From positions 41,586 to 105,585 of the forward strand of contig JAJQDP010000001.1 of the NCBI GenBank assembly GCA_021202155.1: 64,000 bases of DNA, written 5' to 3'. The position numbers and the translations under genes were made by a program. Under the pieces are notes generated by a model. It made no database searches, had not been told where the DNA came from, and saw only the letters and a program-made list of their open reading frames with translations. Shown piece by piece: positions 8,332 through 16,674 of the stretch. How positions within the stretch are numbered: the stretch's first letter is position 1; every line of letters starts with the position of its first letter. The stretch comes from Oscillospiraceae bacterium. Its GTDB lineage: Bacteria; Bacillota; Clostridia; Oscillospirales; Ruminococcaceae.

Positions 8332-9030
8332 CTATTTCTCCTGCCACTCTTTTTTATGCCACATAAACCTGAAAATCTCCCGATATATCCTGATTGAATC
8401 CTTGACAGAATCAAAGTGCGAGGAGGAATTGCCGTCGATATAGATGGTCTTGATTTCCCGCTCCATGATTTTTATGCCCGATTCTGGGAGTATGAGAAGC
8501 ATGTTCATCTCAAATTCGTATCTCTTGCCGGGAATGTCCAGTATAATCGATATAAGACTACCAGAAAAAGCTCTGAGCCCTGCTCTGACTGAAACACCGG
8601 TAGCAAGACGATAGATAAGTCTTGTGAGCGTGTTCCCGAATTGGCTTCTGTGTGGAACATCTTTGTCAAGGGCTCTGCTTCCGATGACCAGTGCATCTGT
8701 ATTTTCTTCCGCAGTTTTTATTACCTTCAAAGCGTCAAGAGGGGAGTGCTGACCGTCGGCGTCCATGGTGACAACGGTGCAGTTTTCGCCATAGCGATTC
8801 TTAATGTATTTGAGCCCGGTTTTGAGAGCCGCGCCCTTGCCTCTGTTCACCGAATGGGTGAGTATCATCGCGTAGGTCGATGCTTTTATGAATATTTCTT
8901 CATATTCAGGAGAGCTCCCATCATTCACGACAATTATGTCGAATCCATCGGAGGTGAGCTCTTCAAGAAGATCAATAAGTCCTTCTGCCGGCTGATACGC
9001 AGGAATCAGGGCAACCCGTGATTTTAACAT
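8332..9030 (-). CDS. Family 2 glycosyltransferase (dolichol-phosphate mannosyltransferase-like)
   Basis: 232 residues, a single GT-A domain. Motifs: ALIPAYQP at the start of the Rossmann fold, IIVVNDGSS, NRGKGAALKTGL, and the metal-binding TMDADGQHSP (DxD) near residue 92. There are no clear C-terminal membrane helices, unlike longer DPM1/GtrB proteins. It probably moves a sugar from a nucleotide donor to a lipid carrier at the inner membrane face. First gene of the set with the phosphodiester glycosidase and small membrane protein. GGAAAA precedes the ATG. Confidence 0.85.
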   Translation of the reverse strand: MLKSRVALIPAYQPAEGLIDLLEELTSDGFDIIVVNDGSSPEYEEIFIKASTYAMILTHSVNRGKGAALKTGLKYIKNRYGENCTVVTMDADGQHSPLDALKVIKTAEENTDALVIGSRALDKDVPHRSQFGNTLTRLIYRLATGVSVRAGLRAFSGSLISIILDIPGKRYEFEMNMLLILPESGIKIMEREIKTIYIDGNSSSHFDSVKDSIRIYREIFRFMWHKKEWQEK

Positions 9031-9223
9031 GATAATTTTTCCTTTTCCAATCTTGTCTCATAGCAAGAATGTATGGTAATCCCGCCCGAACGAACACAAA
9101 ACAGGAAGTGAGGGTGAAACGCTTAGTGGAGAATGTGAGGATGTTCATCCGGACGGGCTTTACCCGAAGTTAAGTTGTTGCGCTTTAAGCGCGTGGAGTA
9201 AGCAGGGACTGCGCTATGCTTCC

Positions 9224-12127
9224 TCAGCGTGAGCCGCCTCTGCCACCCATGTTTCCGCCGCCTTGGTTGCCACCCATATCTCCGCCTGGAGTTGAGCCGC
9301 TGTCTGGCGTGGTCATGCCGCCGGTGCTATTATCGAAGCTGCCGCCCATGTCCATGTTGCCGCCGCCTATATTTCCGCCGGTCATTCCACCCATGCCAGT
9401 AGTTTCGCTGTAGATAAGGCTTGAGAGGGTAACAGAGGTGCTGTTACTGCCGTAGGTTATGGTGTAGGTCGAGCCGGTTGTGAGCGAGGGACAGCTTATG
9501 AGTATGCACGAATAGGATGATTCGCAGGTGTATGAAACCAAAACGTTTCCGCTTGAGTCTTTAAGTGTTATAGTGTCGCCCGAAGAGCCGCTTGCCGAAA
9601 GGAGCATTGAGCCTTGGGTTGAATTCGAGCCGAAGTTCTCCTGCATTCCGGATGAGCCAACCGCTATGAGCGTTCCTCCGGTGATAGTTCCCGAGGTCTC
9701 CCAGTCAACCGGAGCATCAGCAGATGTCGTAGGACCTGAAACATAGAGTGTTCCTCCAGACATTGTAAACGTGCCGTTTGAGTCAATTCCGTCGCCGCTT
9801 GCCTTGACATAGGTGACACCGCCCGAGATTGTTATGGATGAACTTGAACTGCCTGACGAGAAGGTGTCTCCGCCGAAGCCTCCAAAGCCTCCGAAGCCGC
9901 TTGAATCGCTTCCGCCAGCGGCATTTATGCCGTCGTCGCTTGAAACTAAGTCGATGTTTCCGCCGGAGATGACGACCGTCTCTCCCTCCAGACCTTCATA
10001 GCTCTGGGTGATTGTGATAGTTCCACCGGAAATATTCAGCTCTTCGTCGGCATGTATTCCGTCATCACCGGTAGCGATGTCGAACGTGCCGCCCGAAATG
10101 GTGACGTCACCATTTGAGTGGACTCCGTCGTCTTCTGAATCGATGACGAATGTGCCGCCGGAGATGGTGACTGAAGTTCCGCCCTTCAAGCCCTTGGTGC
10201 TTGTTGAGTCGTCGGAAGAGGAGCTTGAACCTCCCCAACCGTCCCAACTGAATGCTCCGCCGGAGGTATACGAGGTCGAAACCTCTCCCGCGCCGTCAGC
10301 AGTGGTGATGTCAAAGTCTCCGTTTTCAATCTGCAAGTAGGTCGCCGCACTGATTCCGTCGCCATCGGCAGTTATCTTGAATGTGCCATTTGAAATATAG
10401 ACAAACCCAACGGAAGTATCTGTCGAATCCTCAGCGTGAATACCGTCCTTTGTAGCTGTGATGGTGTAACTGCCCTTTGCGATTCTGACGCTCTCGCCAG
10501 CCGAAAGCCCGTGCCCACCGGCAGTGATTTTAGCCGAGGAGAGGGAAGTGATCTGCAGGGTGGAATCCGCCTGGATTCCGTCGTCTGTAGCGTCAAGAGT
10601 GAATGTTCCTCCGGAAATCGTGATGCTTCCGTCAGAGTGGGTGGCGTCGTCGGCAGAATCTATAGTAAGAGTTCCGCTCGTAATCTTTATGGAGCTCGTC
10701 GCCTTGATGCCCTTGAGACTGGTGCTTGAGCTTGAAAGTCCCGCATCGATGGTTATATTTCCGCCTTCGATGGTGACATAGGTCGCCGCGCTGATTCCGT
10801 CGTCATCGGCAGAGATGTCGAGCGAGCCGCCTGAAATATATACAAAGCCGATTGTAGTATCGCTTGAACTCTCCGCGTGGATTCCGTCCTTGCCGGAGAC
10901 TATCGTCATGGTTCCGTCCGCAATTCTCACGCTTTCGCAGGCGGAGAGACCATGGCTGTCGGAGGTAATCTTGATTGTAGCGTCGGTGATAACCGTCGCC
11001 GCATCAGCCTGAATTCCCTCGTCGGCAGTAGTAATTGTGAACGTTCCGCCCGAAATTGTGATATTCTGTGCCGAGTGAATCGAGTCGTTCGCCGAATCGA
11101 TGACGAATGTGCCGCCGTTAATCTCGACCGAAACATCGCCCTTGATGCCCTTCTGGCTTGAGGATGAATCTACTGTGGCTTTGCTTCCTCCGCCGGCAGT
11201 GATGTCAAAGTCGCCGTCGTCGATGATGACATACGCACCTGCGCTGATTCCGTCGTCAGTGGCGGTAATAGTGTATGTTCCGCCGGTGATATAGACATAT
11301 CCGAGACTTGCGTCATCGGAATTTTCCGAATGAATTCCGTCCTTGCCGGCTGAAATGGTATAAGTTCCGCCTGCAATCTTCACGCAGTCCTTGCCGCTCA
11401 GACCGTGGCTCGCGGCGGTTATCTTGTATGTTCCGCTTGTGATGACAAGGTCGTCTTTCGAGACGATTCCGTGCCCTGCATTAGCAGTGATTGTGAGCGT
11501 TCCTGAGCCGTTCAGAGTCAGGTCATCCTTTGAGTAGATGACCGCATCGATGCTGTTCTCGTCGATGTCGACGTAGCTTCCGCCATTAGTAAGTGTATTT
11601 GAAGTCCCGGAAGCAGTCGTGATGTAGACCTTGTCCGCGTTCAGAACGTAAATTGCGGCGGAGGTCTTGCTCGTGATGGAAACGCCGTTCAGAACAATCT
11701 GGACATCGTCCTTGCTGTCGGCACTGACAATAATCATGCCGTTGTCCAAAGTTCCGCTCACTATATAGGTTCCTGCATCGGTTATGGTAACCGTGCTCCC
11801 GGAAATCTTGACAGAGGATGATGTGCTCGAAGCCGATGTTCCCGAGAGGGTGATGGTGTCGCTCGACTCCTCGTCATAGCCAACCTCGTAATCCTCGTCA
11901 TTGAACATTTCGCTTGTGTCGACATCAACCGTGGTGTCCGTAAACATCGTTTCCGGGTCAGCTTCAACTATCTCCACATCGACTATCTCCGCAAACATCT
12001 CGCTTGAATCAATCGACACGAGCGGATTATCGCTTTCAGAAGCAGAAGATGAACATCCAGAAAAGAGTGCAATGAACAAAGCCGCCGAAGTCATAAGCGA
12101 CATAATTCTTTTAATTCTAAGGTTCAT
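9224..12127 (-). CDS. Giant repetitive beta-helix lipoprotein (Cthe_2159/DUF4353-type carbohydrate-binding)
   Basis: 967 residues from the ATG at 12127, chosen because GGAG lies 10 bases upstream; a TTG 24 bases earlier would swallow that site. A lipoprotein signal ends in ALFSGC. After an acidic stretch comes a long array of ITISGGTFTI-type strands with DDGI(H/S/Q) turns; units beginning HGLS recur at about residues 240, 390 and 537, i.e. near-exact repeats of about 150 residues. This matches the calcium- and polygalacturonate-binding Cthe_2159 beta-helix family. The last 60 residues are Gly/Met-rich. Last gene of the VTC-DUF4956 operon, 42 bases after DUF4956. Confidence 0.85.
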   Translation of the reverse strand: MNLRIKRIMSLMTSAALFIALFSGCSSSASESDNPLVSIDSSEMFAEIVDVEIVEADPETMFTDTTVDVDTSEMFNDEDYEVGYDEESSDTITLSGTSASSTSSSVKISGSTVTITDAGTYIVSGTLDNGMIIVSADSKDDVQIVLNGVSITSKTSAAIYVLNADKVYITTASGTSNTLTNGGSYVDIDENSIDAVIYSKDDLTLNGSGTLTITANAGHGIVSKDDLVITSGTYKITAASHGLSGKDCVKIAGGTYTISAGKDGIHSENSDDASLGYVYITGGTYTITATDDGISAGAYVIIDDGDFDITAGGGSKATVDSSSSQKGIKGDVSVEINGGTFVIDSANDSIHSAQNITISGGTFTITTADEGIQADAATVITDATIKITSDSHGLSACESVRIADGTMTIVSGKDGIHAESSSDTTIGFVYISGGSLDISADDDGISAATYVTIEGGNITIDAGLSSSSTSLKGIKATSSIKITSGTLTIDSADDATHSDGSITISGGTFTLDATDDGIQADSTLQITSLSSAKITAGGHGLSAGESVRIAKGSYTITATKDGIHAEDSTDTSVGFVYISNGTFKITADGDGISAATYLQIENGDFDITTADGAGEVSTSYTSGGAFSWDGWGGSSSSSDDSTSTKGLKGGTSVTISGGTFVIDSEDDGVHSNGDVTISGGTFDIATGDDGIHADEELNISGGTITITQSYEGLEGETVVISGGNIDLVSSDDGINAAGGSDSSGFGGFGGFGGDTFSSGSSSSSITISGGVTYVKASGDGIDSNGTFTMSGGTLYVSGPTTSADAPVDWETSGTITGGTLIAVGSSGMQENFGSNSTQGSMLLSASGSSGDTITLKDSSGNVLVSYTCESSYSCILISCPSLTTGSTYTITYGSNSTSVTLSSLIYSETTGMGGMTGGNIGGGNMDMGGSFDNSTGGMTTPDSGSTPGGDMGGNQGGGNMGGRGGSR

Positions 12128-12169
12128 ATTTTCTATTCTCCTACTAAGCAAGTCCCTTTGAAGACTTTA

Positions 12170-12865
12170 CTATAGCTCCGCTACCTGATTCTCCTGCTTG
12201 GAGATGGAAATCTCAAGATTGCCGTTTCGGCAACGAAGCTGGTCAATAAACTCCTTTTCCTTTGATGGGTCTCTCAAAACGAGGTCGTAAGTAAGACGGT
12301 AAAGGCTTCCCATGTTGGTGGTCTTGACGTGGGTGAGCTCATACTCGGAGGTGTACTCCTTGAGGAGGTCGTCAAAAACGCCTGTGTAGTCAAGGTCTTC
12401 CGGAATCGTAATGTGAAGGGTCTTGTACTTCTGACCTCTCTTCTTCACTCCGAAATCAAGGGAGGAGTAAAGCATACTTACTGCCCCGAAGAGAATGGCG
12501 CAGAGGAATCCGAACCCTATGTAGCCCATTCCGACCACAAGTCCCGTTCCCATCGCGAGGAAGATAGCTAAGATTTCCTTCGCAGTTCCGGCCGCAGAGC
12601 GGAATCTTACAAGGCTGAAAGCACCTGCCACCGCAACGGCGGTTCCGATATTGCCGTTTACCATCATTATAACAACGCATACAACCGCGAGTAAAAGTGC
12701 AATTGTAGCGACAAAGCTTTTGGTGTATCTGGTCTTGTACATGTAGCAAGCAGCCAGAATCAGTCCTATAACAAGTGCGGACACCACACAGGCTAAGAAG
12801 TCGGAAATTGAGATTATTGATGCAGTGTCCGAGTCGAATATTCCTTTGAATATATTATTAAGCAT
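12170..12865 (-). CDS. DUF4956 family membrane protein
   Basis: 231 residues. Four hydrophobic segments (about 20-42, 49-68, 72-90 and 104-135) surround the family-typical GAFSLVRFRSAAGTAKEI, and a soluble C-terminal domain of about 80 residues follows. Function unknown; DUF4956 genes are commonly found beside VTC-type polyphosphate polymerase genes, and here the start overlaps the end of the VTC gene by 8 bases, implying translational coupling and a shared complex. A role as membrane partner or conduit for the polymerase is inference. Confidence 0.88.
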   Translation of the reverse strand: MLNNIFKGIFDSDTASIISISDFLACVVSALVIGLILAACYMYKTRYTKSFVATIALLLAVVCVVIMMVNGNIGTAVAVAGAFSLVRFRSAAGTAKEILAIFLAMGTGLVVGMGYIGFGFLCAILFGAVSMLYSSLDFGVKKRGQKYKTLHITIPEDLDYTGVFDDLLKEYTSEYELTHVKTTNMGSLYRLTYDLVLRDPSKEKEFIDQLRCRNGNLEISISKQENQVAEL

Positions 12866-13610
12866 AGAGGCGTCCTCCGGTCGTTACTTGAATATTAGGG
12901 GTGTGGTTATCTAAACTGTGCTCCTCAAACATCCTCCGGTAAGCAGTGCCGTATTTTGAGAAGGAGGTTTTGAAGATTCCAAGGCGATTGAGCTCGTGGC
13001 TCATCCAGAGCGGATACCCTCCGGATGTCTTTATCTCCATGAGTGTCGCGCCCTCCGGCAGAATCGAAAGCCCATAGGCGTCACTTGCAAGTGAGAAGTC
13101 GTCCTGCCGGCAGAGAATGTTCTCATCAAACGTGACCCTGAAATCCGAGCCATCGTCAGAATAGAACGCTTCCCGCTCATAGGAGATGAACATAGCAGGC
13201 AAGAGATTTCCGTAGTAGTTTCTGAAATACTCAATCTCGTTTGCAATCTGTGAATGGACGGGGAGGGGAATTCCGTGGAGTAAGCAAAGAGTCGCTTCTC
13301 CCGCAGGGAGCTCAAGCCGTCTCTTGTAGACAACCGACTTGTATTTTTTCTTTAGTTCCACAAATGCCGGATCGTCAGGACCGGTTCTGCGGTAGCTACG
13401 AAGCCTCAGCTTTTCCTTGTAGGTGGGGCTTTCGAGCGAATGCCTTATGAGGCGATAATTTTCTGTATCAAAATATATATTTCTTATTGTTGTTCTTCCG
13501 TATTTGTCTAACTCCATGTACGGTTGCATGGCTTCGAGCATCGCGTACTTCTGGGCGCGTGTGAGCATGTACTTGACTTCATAGCGTTTGAAAGTAGCCT
13601 GATAGTCCAT
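12858..13610 (-). CDS. VTC-domain polyphosphate polymerase-like protein
   Basis: 250 residues, the size of a stand-alone VTC tunnel domain. Basic and acidic residues expected to line the tunnel are visible in order: FKRYEVKYML, NIYFDTENY, KEKLRLRSYRR, FVELKKKYKSVVYKRR, AMFISYEREAFY, FRVTFDENI and TLMEIKTSGGYP. Yeast Vtc4 with this fold makes polyphosphate from ATP at a membrane; bacterial members are mostly uncharacterised. First gene of an operon with DUF4956 and the beta-helix lipoprotein, downstream of a two-component system whose presumed binding site is in its promoter. AAAGGAGG precedes the ATG. Confidence 0.88.
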   Translation of the reverse strand: MDYQATFKRYEVKYMLTRAQKYAMLEAMQPYMELDKYGRTTIRNIYFDTENYRLIRHSLESPTYKEKLRLRSYRRTGPDDPAFVELKKKYKSVVYKRRLELPAGEATLCLLHGIPLPVHSQIANEIEYFRNYYGNLLPAMFISYEREAFYSDDGSDFRVTFDENILCRQDDFSLASDAYGLSILPEGATLMEIKTSGGYPLWMSHELNRLGIFKTSFSKYGTAYRRMFEEHSLDNHTPNIQVTTGGRLYA

Positions 13611-13668
13611 TTTTGTCCTCCTTTTCGGTTTTCAGGGGTCTTGCAAATAAAACTTAAATGGGGGGTCT

Positions 13669-13743
13669 CCTTAAGACACACCCGCCTGCGGTATTCCGAA
13701 AGGAGTTCAGAAGTAGTACGAACAAAGCGAACGTGTCTTAAGG
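13669..13743 (-). promoter_or_regulatory. Long-range hairpin in the VTC operon 5' leader
   Basis: Perfect 11-bp inverted repeat CCTTAAGACAC/GTGTCTTAAGG (13669-13679 and 13733-13743) closing a 53-base interior, entirely within the predicted leader between the promoter and the VTC start codon. It could be an RNA switch, an mRNA-stabilising stem or a protein site. Confidence 0.55.
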
Positions 13744-13752
13744 ATTGCTTGA

Positions 13753-13784
13753 ATTATACTTTACGTTCCTTAATCTTACCTTAA
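13753..13784 (-). promoter_or_regulatory. Response-regulator-type promoter of the VTC operon
   Basis: Minus-strand TATAAT (13753-13758) without a good -35; in its place are two direct repeats TTAAGGT (13778-13784) and TTAAGGA (13767-13773), 11 bp apart. The same arrangement precedes the response regulator gene. 11-bp-phased direct repeats are typical OmpR-family operator architecture. Confidence 0.65.
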
Positions 13785-13810
13785 ATAAAGGTGAAAATCA
13801 GGTTAAACCT

Positions 13811-15097
13811 TTATGATGGAAGTGTGACAGTCATCAAGAGAGATTTCTCGTCACTGGTCGATGCAGAGATTTTTCCTTTGTGAGCGGTGACGATAGCCGC
13901 GGCTATCGAAAGACCCAATCCGTAGCCGCCTGTCTGTGAGTTTCTGCTCTCATCTGTCCGGTAGAACCGGTCAAACAGATGCGGCAGGCTATCCTTTGAA
14001 ATGTATTCGACCGTGTTGAACACCGACAGCCTTATCGTTCCTCTTTGCTGTTCGAGTGTGAGTGCGATAGTCCCGTGCTCGTCCGAATACTTCATGGCGT
14101 TGTCAAGAAGTATCGTGAGAAGCCGCCTTATCGCCTTTTCGTCACCGTTGAGACTTATCATCGGCTGTATGCTTCCAGAGAGGTTCTTCTCGTGAGTCTT
14201 TGCAAGCGAGCGATACTCCTCCAAAACCTCTTCGACTATGTCAGAAAGGGGAAAATCAATCATCTGGTATTGCGGCTCCGACTCCTCCATCTTTGAAAGG
14301 AGGATAAGGCTGTTTGTCATGTCTGTAAGCCTTGTAACCTGATTCCGGATGTCGGTAATCCATTCGTTTTCGCCGATGTCCATCTCCAGAACCTCGGCGT
14401 CCGCACCTATGACAGTAAGAGGAGTCTTGAGGTCGTGCCCGGCGTCGGTGATGAACCTGCGTTGCTTTTCATAATTCTCCCAGAACGGCTTGACAATCCT
14501 ACCCGAAAGGAAGATAAGAAGAATCAGTACCATCACGAGTCCGGCGGCTGTGATGCCAAGGCTTGCCGTAATAACCGTCTTGAAGGTTGAGAGATTTCTT
14601 GCGCAATCAAGAAAAACAACCGTCGTTTCGGTGTCGCCTGCGGAAACAAGATACCTGTAGTCGTCCAAGAAGCCTTTGGTTTTGCCTTTTTCAAGAGCCG
14701 TTTCGGCGTACTCAACAGCCGCCGAGCTGTCAACCGCTGCGATCTTTCCGGTGTTCACGGAAACCAAGTGCCCTGAACGGGTGTTGAATGTGACGGTGAA
14801 ATACCTCGTCTCATATTCGAGCTCAGGCGAATCAAGAATGTCGTTGAGACGCTTTGAAACACTGTTGCTCGGAGCACCGATATTGTCGTCTCCAGGCACT
14901 GTGGCATCTGAAGGGAGCTCATCGGCTTTGTCAGGGAAGCTTCCACCGTTGTCAGCCAAAAGCGCGAGAACCAAGTCAGCGTCGTCGACAATTCCTCGGT
15001 ATGTCGAATATGCGATAACTCCGACGACAACTGAAAGAACTATGATAAGAGAGAGCATCGTCGCACCGATTAGCTTCAACCTGAGATTATTAATCAT
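13811..15097 (-). CDS. Two-component sensor histidine kinase
   Basis: 428 residues from the ATG at 15097, which overlaps the end of the regulator gene (ATGATTAA) and has GGAGGAG just upstream; the longer frame to 15169 is not needed. Two membrane helices (about 10-30 and 178-200) enclose a 145-residue extracellular sensor. Then come the H box FITDAGHDLKTPLTVIGAD, N box LLTILLDNAMKYSDEHG, LFDRFYR and G box GGYGLGLSIA. The usual DxGxG turn is replaced by VFNTVEYIS, as in many Firmicute kinases. Pairs with the overlapping OmpR-type regulator; signal unknown. Confidence 0.93.
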   Translation of the reverse strand: MINNLRLKLIGATMLSLIIVLSVVVGVIAYSTYRGIVDDADLVLALLADNGGSFPDKADELPSDATVPGDDNIGAPSNSVSKRLNDILDSPELEYETRYFTVTFNTRSGHLVSVNTGKIAAVDSSAAVEYAETALEKGKTKGFLDDYRYLVSAGDTETTVVFLDCARNLSTFKTVITASLGITAAGLVMVLILLIFLSGRIVKPFWENYEKQRRFITDAGHDLKTPLTVIGADAEVLEMDIGENEWITDIRNQVTRLTDMTNSLILLSKMEESEPQYQMIDFPLSDIVEEVLEEYRSLAKTHEKNLSGSIQPMISLNGDEKAIRRLLTILLDNAMKYSDEHGTIALTLEQQRGTIRLSVFNTVEYISKDSLPHLFDRFYRTDESRNSQTGGYGLGLSIAAAIVTAHKGKISASTSDEKSLLMTVTLPS

Positions 15098-15770
15098 CGG
15101 GAATCTCCTCCAGTGAGTAGCCTGCGTTCCTGACAGCCTTGATCTGAATGTCCGCCTTGAGAGCATCAAGCTTCTTTCTTAAATAGGAGATATAAACCCA
15201 TACGACGTTGATTTCCGAATCGCTGTCATAGCCCCATATCTTTTCAAGAAACCTCTCGGAAGGAATTATGGCGTGCGGGTTGCTCATGAGAAACTCAAGC
15301 ATCTGGAACTCTTTATTGGCAAGTCTTAAACTTCCTGATGGAGTCGAGAGCTCGAATGTCGCTCTGTCCAGGGTGACGTTCCCAAATTTTATTTGCGAGC
15401 TCTGGTGCTGGGTGGAGGTCCTCGTCATAGCTCTTATCCTCGCCAAAAGCTCCTGCGAGTTGAACGGCTTTGTGAGGTAGTCGTTTGCACCGAGGTCAAG
15501 CCCCGCAACCTTGTCGCTCACCTCCGAGCGTGCTGTGAGCATGAGAACGGGGATAGTGTTGCCTTTCCTGCGCATCTCCTTAAGAACGGTGAACCCGTCG
15601 ACCTTCGGCATCATGACGTCAAGTATTACGCCGTCGTAGTTGTCCGCCTCAAGGTATGAAAGAGCCTCCTGCCCATCATAGACGGCGTCGACGGAGTAGT
15701 TATTCCTCTCTAAGATTGCAACCAACGCCTTTGATAATGCCTTTTCATCCTCGGCTAACAGAAGTCTCAT
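15090..15770 (-). CDS. OmpR/PhoB-family response regulator
   Basis: 226 residues. Receiver domain at 1-115 with the acidic pair in LLLAEDEKAL, phosphoacceptor Asp in GVILDVMMPKVDG, Thr in VLMLTARSE and Lys in YLTKPFNSQEL. Winged-helix DNA-binding domain at about 130-222 with VVWVYISYLRKKLD. It likely binds the TTAAGG direct repeats seen in its own promoter and in front of the VTC operon, making it autoregulated. GGGGAGGAA ribosome site. Confidence 0.94.
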   Translation of the reverse strand: MRLLLAEDEKALSKALVAILERNNYSVDAVYDGQEALSYLEADNYDGVILDVMMPKVDGFTVLKEMRRKGNTIPVLMLTARSEVSDKVAGLDLGANDYLTKPFNSQELLARIRAMTRTSTQHQSSQIKFGNVTLDRATFELSTPSGSLRLANKEFQMLEFLMSNPHAIIPSERFLEKIWGYDSDSEINVVWVYISYLRKKLDALKADIQIKAVRNAGYSLEEIPDD

Positions 15771-15811
15771 GCTTATTCCTCCCCAAAATCAGTCTTTGTT
15801 ATCATCTCACT

Positions 15812-15846
15812 ATTATAATACAATTCCAACCTAAAATCTACCTTAA
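15812..15846 (-). promoter_or_regulatory. Autoregulated promoter of the response regulator
   Basis: Minus-strand TATAAT (15812-15817) preceded by TTAAGGT (15840-15846) and TTTAGGT (15829-15835), 11 bp apart. The flanking TTCACC...TTTAAGGTA is shared with the VTC promoter at 13753. Confidence 0.65.
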
Positions 15847-15871
15847 ATTTTGGTGAATGTTTAAAAAAACA

Positions 15872-15914
15872 GAAGAAAATTTAAAGACCGAAGCCCTCAA
15901 ATGACCTCGGTCTT
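15872..15914 (-). terminator. Terminator after rqcP
   Basis: 8-bp stem AAGACCGA/TCGGTCTT followed on the minus strand by AAATTTTC and a later T-run. Confidence 0.6.
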
Positions 15915-15933
15915 ATAAATGTATGATTATTTG

Positions 15934-16176
15934 TCACGGGATTATTTCGTACTGCCCGGCGGCTGTTTCCTTTGTTGCGTACTCCGAAACGGAAAGAACC
16001 TTCACTTTGAGCGGAGTCTTTCCAAGCTTGATCTCGATGATGTCGCCGACCTTCACCTCATAGGAAGCTCTTGCCGGTTTTCCGTTCGCTAAAATTCTTC
16101 CCGCATCACATGCCTCGTTTGCAACAGTTCTTCTCTTTATGAGGCGGCTGACCTTCAGATATTTGTCAAGTCTCAT
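15934..16176 (-). CDS. rqcP: RqcP/YabO-like S4 RNA-binding protein
   Basis: 80 residues from the ATG at 16176 (GGGAG 7 bases upstream); an upstream in-frame start would add nine residues and lose this site. MRLDKYLKVSRLIKRRTVANE and the following GRILANGKPA/VKVGDIIEIKLG form a single S4 domain. RqcP stabilises peptidyl-tRNA on 60S-equivalent 50S obstructed ribosomes during alanine tailing by RqcH. Lies downstream of HU on the same strand, the neighbourhood usual in Firmicutes. Confidence 0.87.
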   Translation of the reverse strand: MRLDKYLKVSRLIKRRTVANEACDAGRILANGKPARASYEVKVGDIIEIKLGKTPLKVKVLSVSEYATKETAAGQYEIIP

Positions 16177-16193
16177 ATTATCTCTCCCTTTTC

Positions 16194-16225
16194 TAAAAAA
16201 CAAAGCCGACAGGAATGCCGGCTTT
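16194..16225 (-). terminator. Terminator after the HU gene
   Basis: Stem AAAGCCG/CGGCTTT with a 10-base loop, followed on the minus strand by TTTTTT. A second tight inverted repeat CACGTCC-TT-GGACGTG lies just upstream at 16230-16245. Confidence 0.75.
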
Positions 16226-16269
16226 TCGCCACGTCCTTGGACGTGATGTCTTTCGGACGTGTCTTATCG

Positions 16270-16539
16270 TCAAACAGACTCCTTAAGAGCCTTTCCAGGC
16301 TTGAAAGCGGGAACCTTTCTTGCGGGAATCTGAATCTTCTCGCCGGTTCTGGGGTTAATGCCTTCCTTAGCCTGACGCTCTCTTACCTCGAATGTTCCGA
16401 AACCGATGAGAGAAACCTTCTCACCCTCGGAAAGAGCCTCTGTGATTGCGGCAACTACTGCCGATACAGCCTTCTCGGAATCCTTCTTTGAGAGACCGGA
16501 CTTATCCGCAACCTTGTTTACCAATTCAACTTTTGTCAT
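16270..16539 (-). CDS. hup: HU-family nucleoid DNA-binding protein
   Basis: 89 residues, standard HU length. [20 protein letters not shown] is the dimerisation helix pair, [15 protein letters not shown] the beta-saddle, and [21 protein letters not shown] the DNA-clasping arm with the intercalating Pro. Non-specific DNA bending and compaction. GGAGG ribosome site; own promoter at 16641-16669 overlapping the end of the flippase gene. Confidence 0.96.
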   Translation of the reverse strand: MTKVELVNKVADKSGLSKKDSEKAVSAVVAAITEALSEGEKVSLIGFGTFEVRERQAKEGINPRTGEKIQIPARKVPAFKPGKALKESV

Positions 16540-16640
16540 GATGACTTCCTCCGTAATTATTTCGCGCCGGCAAATGCAGATCCATAAGCTACAAATGCGC
16601 TCGCAAATGCGCCGGTTTTGACCGACAAATCGATATACAT

Positions 16641-16669
16641 ATCTTACACTGATTTTTTTAAAAATACAA
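16641..16669 (-). promoter_or_regulatory. Promoter of the HU gene
   Basis: Minus-strand TTGTAT (16664-16669), 17-base A/T-rich spacer, TAAGAT (16641-16646). Confidence 0.6.
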
Positions 16670-16674
16670 GAGTT

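Noticed and set aside
9031..9223. Possible riboswitch between the beta-helix gene and the glycosyltransferase gene
   Set aside because: Contains short self-complementary runs (GCGCTTTAAGCGC, CGGG-CTTTA-CCCG) but no coherent fold or known aptamer signature.
9224..12127. DNA-level tandem repeat or minisatellite independent of coding
   Set aside because: The repetition follows the protein super-repeat in frame over about 450 bases and is explained by the beta-helix.
16230..16245. Tight palindrome CACGTCC-TT-GGACGTG as a separate operator
   Set aside because: It lies just after the HU stop codon beside the HU terminator; more likely part of the transcript end.
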